Positions 6,982-9,874 of a DNA stretch of 9,874 nucleotides are shown here, in pieces. Under the pieces are notes generated by a model. The model ran no database searches. It saw nothing but the letters and a program-made list of their open reading frames with translations, and was not told the DNA's origin. This DNA is from a bacterium (lineage in GTDB: Bacteria; Auribacterota; UBA3054): contig JAFSWV010000008.1 of NCBI GenBank assembly GCA_017444325.1, positions 1 to 9,874 on the forward strand, read 5' to 3'. Positions within the stretch are counted from its first letter, which is position 1, and every line of letters begins with the position of its first letter. The translations under genes were made by a program, and so were the position numbers.

Positions 6982-7866
6982 TTATGAAGCGATGCAGACT
7001 AATCCGATGATCCAGAGATAGACTACGAAGGGATGGAAGTTGTATTTGTTGACCATCTTCAGAAGGAGCAGAATAGCGAAGTAGCCCGAGATTGCGGCAA
7101 CGAGTATGCCGATAACCTGGACCAGCGCTGTGCCGTCGCCGTTGTGCCAGGAGATGGCCAGACGGGATCTGAACTCAGATGAGAGGCAGTCCTTCAAAGC
7201 CGCGCCCAGAATGACGGGAATGGACATCAAAAAGGAGAAGCGGGCGGCCGCTTCGCTTTTCAGTTTGCAGAGAAGCCCGGCGTAGATGGTGCTGCCGCTC
7301 CTGGAAAGACCGGGAATAACGGCGACGGCTTGCGCAACGCCTATCCAGAGCGCGTCCTTCCAGGTCATCTGATCGAGTCCTTTCAGAGTTTTTTCCTGCT
7401 CTTCCTTCTCTTCGGGAGCAAGACTGTTGCGCGCTTTCAGGATCTTGTCGGCGGGAGTGAGCACCCAGTAGGCGCAGGCAATGAAGGCCAGGCCTATGAG
7501 CCTGTAAGGTTCCAGCGGGATCTTGCCGATCTTCAAGCCTTCTTCGCAGAAGATCCTTTCCAGAACATCATCCAGGGTGAAGCCGACGATGGCGGCCGGC
7601 ACCATGGAGATCAGGATGAGAAGCGCGAAATAGAGCGCGTACTTCTCACCCTTGCAGAAATCCCGGATAAGCACCCAGATGTCCTTGTAAAGCGCCGCGA
7701 AGATCGCCAAGACCGTCCCGAAGTGCAAGAGGACAATGTAATTGAGGTCGATGTCATGGATCGGCACAAAGAACTTCGCTACGGCCAAGTGCCAGGAGCT
7801 GGAGACCGGAATGAATTCCGTCAAACCCTGGATGAGGCCCACAAATATGGCGTCGAAGGTCGTCAT
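6982..7866 (-). CDS. uppP: Undecaprenyl-diphosphatase (UppP/BacA family)
   Basis: This integral inner-membrane phosphatase converts undecaprenyl diphosphate to the monophosphate, recycling the lipid carrier for peptidoglycan and other envelope glycans; family members also confer bacitracin tolerance. The 294-residue protein has both family signatures. The first is the (E/Q)xxxE motif QGLTE (Gln13, Glu17) followed by PVSSSWH (20-26). The second is IPGLSRSGST (184-193) with the catalytic-loop Arg189. Several hydrophobic helices fill the rest. It is somewhat longer than the 273-residue E. coli protein, mainly through a charged loop at about 143-168 (APEEKEEQEK). Its ATG overlaps the galK stop by one base (TAATG). 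The nearest GGAG is 13 nt upstream inside galK, so translation is probably coupled to galK by re-initiation. Trp25 stands where many family members have Gly or Ala. Identification is confident. Confidence 0.96.
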   Translation of the reverse strand: MTTFDAIFVGLIQGLTEFIPVSSSWHLAVAKFFVPIHDIDLNYIVLLHFGTVLAIFAALYKDIWVLIRDFCKGEKYALYFALLILISMVPAAIVGFTLDDVLERIFCEEGLKIGKIPLEPYRLIGLAFIACAYWVLTPADKILKARNSLAPEEKEEQEKTLKGLDQMTWKDALWIGVAQAVAVIPGLSRSGSTIYAGLLCKLKSEAAARFSFLMSIPVILGAALKDCLSSEFRSRLAISWHNGDGTALVQVIGILVAAISGYFAILLLLKMVNKYNFHPFVVYLWIIGLVCIAS

Positions 7867-9320
7867 TATTTGAAGAGCACTCCGGCGCCCTGGGCGGGAG
7901 CGAACAAATACTGGTTATCGGCGTAGCCGTCAAGATCGTGCGGGAGGTAGTAAGCCTCGTGGATCTTCTTGATGAATTCCGGCCCTTTGCCTTTGGGAAT
8001 GAGGTGCACCGTGCAGCCGCCGAAACCGGCGCCTGTTAGTCTGGAGCCGTAGGAACCGGCCGCTTTGCCGGCTTCCACCAGCGCATTCAGTTCTTCGCAA
8101 GAGATCTCGTAATCGTCGCGGCAGCTGGCGTGGGATTGATCCATGAGAAGACCGAAAGCCTCGGCTTTGTTCTCAGAGTCGCCGTTCAGAAGCGCCATGG
8201 AATCTTCCACTCTGCGGGCCTCACTGATGACGTGCCTTGCTCTCTTCTTGACCTGGAAACCGCCCTGCGGTTCGGGCATCACTTCGCCGGTCTTGGTGAG
8301 GCAGACTTCCTTGGCGGCGTATTCTTCCGAAACGCCCAGGGCTTCCGCGATAATCTTCACGTTGTAGCCTTCGTCAACCAGAGCGGATTCGATCTTGTTA
8401 AGAGCGTCGTCGAAGCCCTCGGTCTCTTTGGCGAACCAATCGTAGAGCATAGTGGGCTCCTTGGCTCCCGCTTTGCCGGCCAACTTATGCAGCAGCATAT
8501 AGGCGATGCGGCATTCGACGGTGCGCATATTGTAAGCGATCCTGGCGTTGCCGGCCTTGGCGGCTTTGACTCTGGAGTGGCAGACGAGAATGTCGGCTTC
8601 CTTGGGCAGCGTCACAAGTTTCGTCCTGATGGGATAGAAGTCGATCTTCAGGCACTTGCCGGCCTGGCCCAGAATGGAGATGGACTGGTCCATGCCGCCA
8701 CTTGCCATGCCGACGTAGTGGTCGGACTTCGCCATGACTTCAGCAAGCACGACCGGGTCGATGGTCCTTCCGTTGATGGCGAGGATCGCTTCGGCGGCCG
8801 CGACGGTGAAGGCGGCGGAGGAAGAGAGGCCGCTGGCCAGAGGAACGTTGCCGTCTATTACCATCTTCAATCCCTGGAGGCCTTCTTCGGTGCCCCAGAA
8901 ATCAATGAGGCCTTGTGTGGCGCTCTTGATATAGTTGCCCCAGTCGCCGCCCTGGTAAGGCGGGATGTTGCGCTCAATGGTGAAGGAGCCGCCCTGGAAA
9001 GAAGGAATGACGTTGGCAAAGCTGATGACGTTGTCCTTGCTGGCGCCGGCCACGATGAGCATGTCTCTGGAGATGGCCATGGGCATCACGGGGAAGCCGT
9101 TGTAGTCGGTGTGTTCGCCGATCAGATTGACTCTGCCGGGAGCGCGGACGACGACCACTTCCTCGGAAGCGAAAGTTTTTTCATAAACGGTGATGGCGTT
9201 GATAAGTCTTTGTCTGGCTTCCTCAGCCACATCCTGGGCTTGGGCGTTGACGTTGAGAAGAACTTCCAAAACGCTTGGGTCTTTGGCTTCCAGTTTGGCT
9301 TTCAGGGCTGCGCTGTTCAT
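7866..9320 (-). CDS. galK: Galactokinase, eukaryote-type (GAL1/GALK2-like GHMP kinase)
   Basis: This cytoplasmic kinase phosphorylates galactose (or possibly N-acetylgalactosamine) at C1 using ATP, the entry step of the Leloir pathway. At 484 residues it is about 100 longer than typical bacterial GalK. All GHMP motifs are present: GRVNLIGEHTDY (62-73, catalytic-site Arg63), PLASGLSSSAA (160-170, phosphate loop), GGMDQSIS (208-215, catalytic Asp211) and LTGAGFGGC (428-436). Several stretches match the eukaryotic GAL1/GALK2 branch rather than E. coli GalK. These are GFPVMPMAI after the first motif, the MRTVECRIA segment (265-273), the insertion at about 285-355, KKRARHVISEARRV (358-371) and MDQSHASCRDDYEISCEEL (393-411). 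An N-terminal helical extension of about 55 residues is also typical of that branch. An AGGAG lies 7 nt before the ATG. The gene is 31 nt downstream of a small membrane-protein gene and overlaps uppP by one base. The galactokinase-family call is firm. Galactose versus GalNAc preference cannot be decided here. Confidence 0.94.
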   Translation of the reverse strand: MNSAALKAKLEAKDPSVLEVLLNVNAQAQDVAEEARQRLINAITVYEKTFASEEVVVVRAPGRVNLIGEHTDYNGFPVMPMAISRDMLIVAGASKDNVISFANVIPSFQGGSFTIERNIPPYQGGDWGNYIKSATQGLIDFWGTEEGLQGLKMVIDGNVPLASGLSSSAAFTVAAAEAILAINGRTIDPVVLAEVMAKSDHYVGMASGGMDQSISILGQAGKCLKIDFYPIRTKLVTLPKEADILVCHSRVKAAKAGNARIAYNMRTVECRIAYMLLHKLAGKAGAKEPTMLYDWFAKETEGFDDALNKIESALVDEGYNVKIIAEALGVSEEYAAKEVCLTKTGEVMPEPQGGFQVKKRARHVISEARRVEDSMALLNGDSENKAEAFGLLMDQSHASCRDDYEISCEELNALVEAGKAAGSYGSRLTGAGFGGCTVHLIPKGKGPEFIKKIHEAYYLPHDLDGYADNQYLFAPAQGAGVLFK

Positions 9321-9327
9321 AATATTT

Positions 9328-9332
9328 CTCCT
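9328..9332 (-). promoter_or_regulatory. Ribosome binding site of galK
   Basis: AGGAG on the minus strand, 7 nt before the ATG at 9320. It fixes the galK start and hence the N-terminal extension of about 55 residues before the first kinase motif. Confidence 0.85.
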
Positions 9333-9351
9333 AGATTAAGGTTACTTGGTT

Positions 9352-9516
9352 TCAGTCTTGGGCCGGGCCGGTGATGGCGTCGGCTGGGATCGTTTCGCCG
9401 GGCGCCAGGCGCGTATCGAGCGGGCGGGCGAAAAGAATAAGGGCAATGACGGAAAGAACGACCATGAGGCCGACTATCACGTACCAGGGCAAGGTGATTT
9501 TCTGCTTTTCTTCCAT
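9352..9516 (-). CDS. Small single-pass membrane protein, 54 residues
   Basis: ATG at 9516 to TGA at 9352-9354. The protein begins with a short charged stretch (MEEKQKITLPW). It continues with one hydrophobic helix, residues about 12-30 (YVIVGLMVVLSVIALILFA), and ends in a Pro/Ala-rich tail (RPLDTRLAPGETIPADAITG). The positive residues on both sides leave orientation unclear. A strong AGGAG stands 6 nt before the start, which together with the 9-nt gap to the upstream gene and the 31-nt gap to galK supports real translation as part of the operon. I do not recognise the family. It has no lipobox, and cleavage as a signal peptide is not obvious. It could be a small partner of the upstream dehydratase-family protein or an unrelated membrane peptide. 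Confidence 0.75.
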   Translation of the reverse strand: MEEKQKITLPWYVIVGLMVVLSVIALILFARPLDTRLAPGETIPADAITGPAQD

Positions 9517-9522
9517 AAAGTT

Positions 9523-9527
9523 CTCCT
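9523..9527 (-). promoter_or_regulatory. Ribosome binding site of the 54-residue membrane protein
   Basis: AGGAG, 6 nt before the ATG at 9516. It overlaps the TAG stop of the upstream gene (9526-9528), an arrangement that favours coupled translation and shows the small frame is a real gene. Confidence 0.85.
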
Positions 9528-9874
9528 ATTTCCTGATCGGGCCGAAAATGTTGCCGAACTTGTTGAGATTCAAAGCTTCCGTAAAGGCGCTGATCTTGGT
9601 AAGCGTGCTGCAGGGGTCCGTAGTCTCGTCAAGGCAGTCGCCGTCCAGGACGAGCAAAGGAATGCCGATCTCGGTGAGCGATTGCCTCAAGTATTTGATG
9701 AAGCTGCTGTCAGCCATTGAGCAGCGGCCGAACATGTGGTTGTAAAGGACGGCGCCCGTTATCTTCGCGGTGTTGGCTCTCTGCTTGATCCTGTTGACGC
9801 GGACTTCGGGATCAAGGAAGCCGACCGTCAATAGTTTCCTGGCCAAACTCGTGGAGGGAGCGTGGGGATCAAGC
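9526..9874 (-). CDS. 2-hydroxyacyl-CoA dehydratase family subunit (HgdB/BcrC-like), C-terminal part
   Basis: Only the last 115 residues are in the window; the frame is open to the right edge, so the start lies outside. The fragment matches the C-terminal domain of the 2-hydroxyacyl-CoA dehydratase / benzoyl-CoA reductase subunit family, whose members bind a [4Fe-4S] cluster and take part in radical dehydration or reduction of acyl-CoA, or act as double-cubane reductases. Visible signs are AVLYNHMFGRCSMAD, with a cysteine where the family has its cluster-ligand GC; GIPLLVLDGD, the family's typical IP-L-L-DGD strand; and LTKISAFTEAL, matching the usual TRxEAFxE end. Internal TTG codons near 9846 are not the start because the same frame and family similarity continue upstream of them. 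The stop overlaps the ribosome binding site of the next gene. Substrate and exact subfamily cannot be told from this fragment. A partner subunit and an activator ATPase would be expected to the right if it is a true dehydratase. Confidence 0.8.
   Translation of the reverse strand, partial: LDPHAPSTSLARKLLTVGFLDPEVRVNRIKQRANTAKITGAVLYNHMFGRCSMADSSFIKYLRQSLTEIGIPLLVLDGDCLDETTDPCSTLTKISAFTEALNLNKFGNIFGPIRK

Noticed and set aside
8130..9374. Long plus-strand open frame (414 codons) opposite galK
   Set aside because: It is a mirror of the GC-rich third positions of galK. The translation is rich in Gly, Val, Asp and His with no domain, while the minus strand has every galactokinase motif.
9526..9846. 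Complete 106-residue gene starting at TTG 9846
   Set aside because: The frame stays open to the window edge, and the fragment matches only the C-terminal domain of a much larger family, so it is a partial gene.
1..9874. tRNA, rRNA, riboswitch, T-box, CRISPR or origin sequences
   Set aside because: I saw no cloverleaf, repeat array or conserved leader. The only intergenic spaces are about 30-130 nt and are explained by promoters and terminators.

Overview
The window holds seven protein-coding genes (two cut by the window edges) and almost no non-coding space. It looks like a bacterial chromosome of moderate GC. No RNA gene, CRISPR array, transposase or phage gene was seen. The source is probably a diderm bacterium, and a member of the PVC group (Lentisphaerota/Kiritimatiellota-like) is my best guess. 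The hints are a very large FHA-like/membrane/TPR protein, a secreted protein with FN3-, TSP3- and He_PIG-like modules, a class I lysyl-tRNA synthetase and a eukaryote-type galactokinase. None of these fixes the taxonomy, so this is inference only.

Layout. (1) 1-3092, minus strand: the first 1030 residues of a huge protein that runs off the left edge. It has a degenerate FHA-like domain, a Gln/Pro linker, a DUF4190-like membrane region, a pseudopilin-like globular part and a long TPR-like helical array. (2) 3093-3213: a divergent intergenic region with a good sigma70-type promoter facing right. (3) 3214-4764, plus strand: class I lysyl-tRNA synthetase, whose start is moved here from an upstream TTG to the ATG downstream of the promoter. 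(4) 4784-4817: a strong bidirectional terminator between convergent genes. (5) 4892-6934, minus strand: an AT-rich gene for an exported modular beta-sandwich protein. A good-looking coding tail in another frame follows it and suggests a frameshift at an A6-G-A6 tract. (6) 6944-6970: a perfect 11-bp hairpin between uppP and this gene. (7) 6982-9874, minus strand: a tight gene run in the order 2-hydroxyacyl-CoA dehydratase-family subunit (C-terminus only), a 54-residue one-helix membrane protein, a eukaryote-type galactokinase, then uppP. Spacings are 9 nt, 31 nt and a 1-nt TAATG overlap.

How the genes work together. The right-hand run reads as one transcription unit ending at the 6944-6970 hairpin. 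It links sugar-1-phosphate production (GalK) to recycling of the undecaprenyl lipid carrier (UppP), which suggests a role in envelope glycan supply; the dehydratase-family gene has no obvious link to that. lysS and the FHA/TPR gene are divergent neighbours and need not be functionally related. The secreted Ig-like protein sits between two hairpins as a stand-alone, compositionally different unit.
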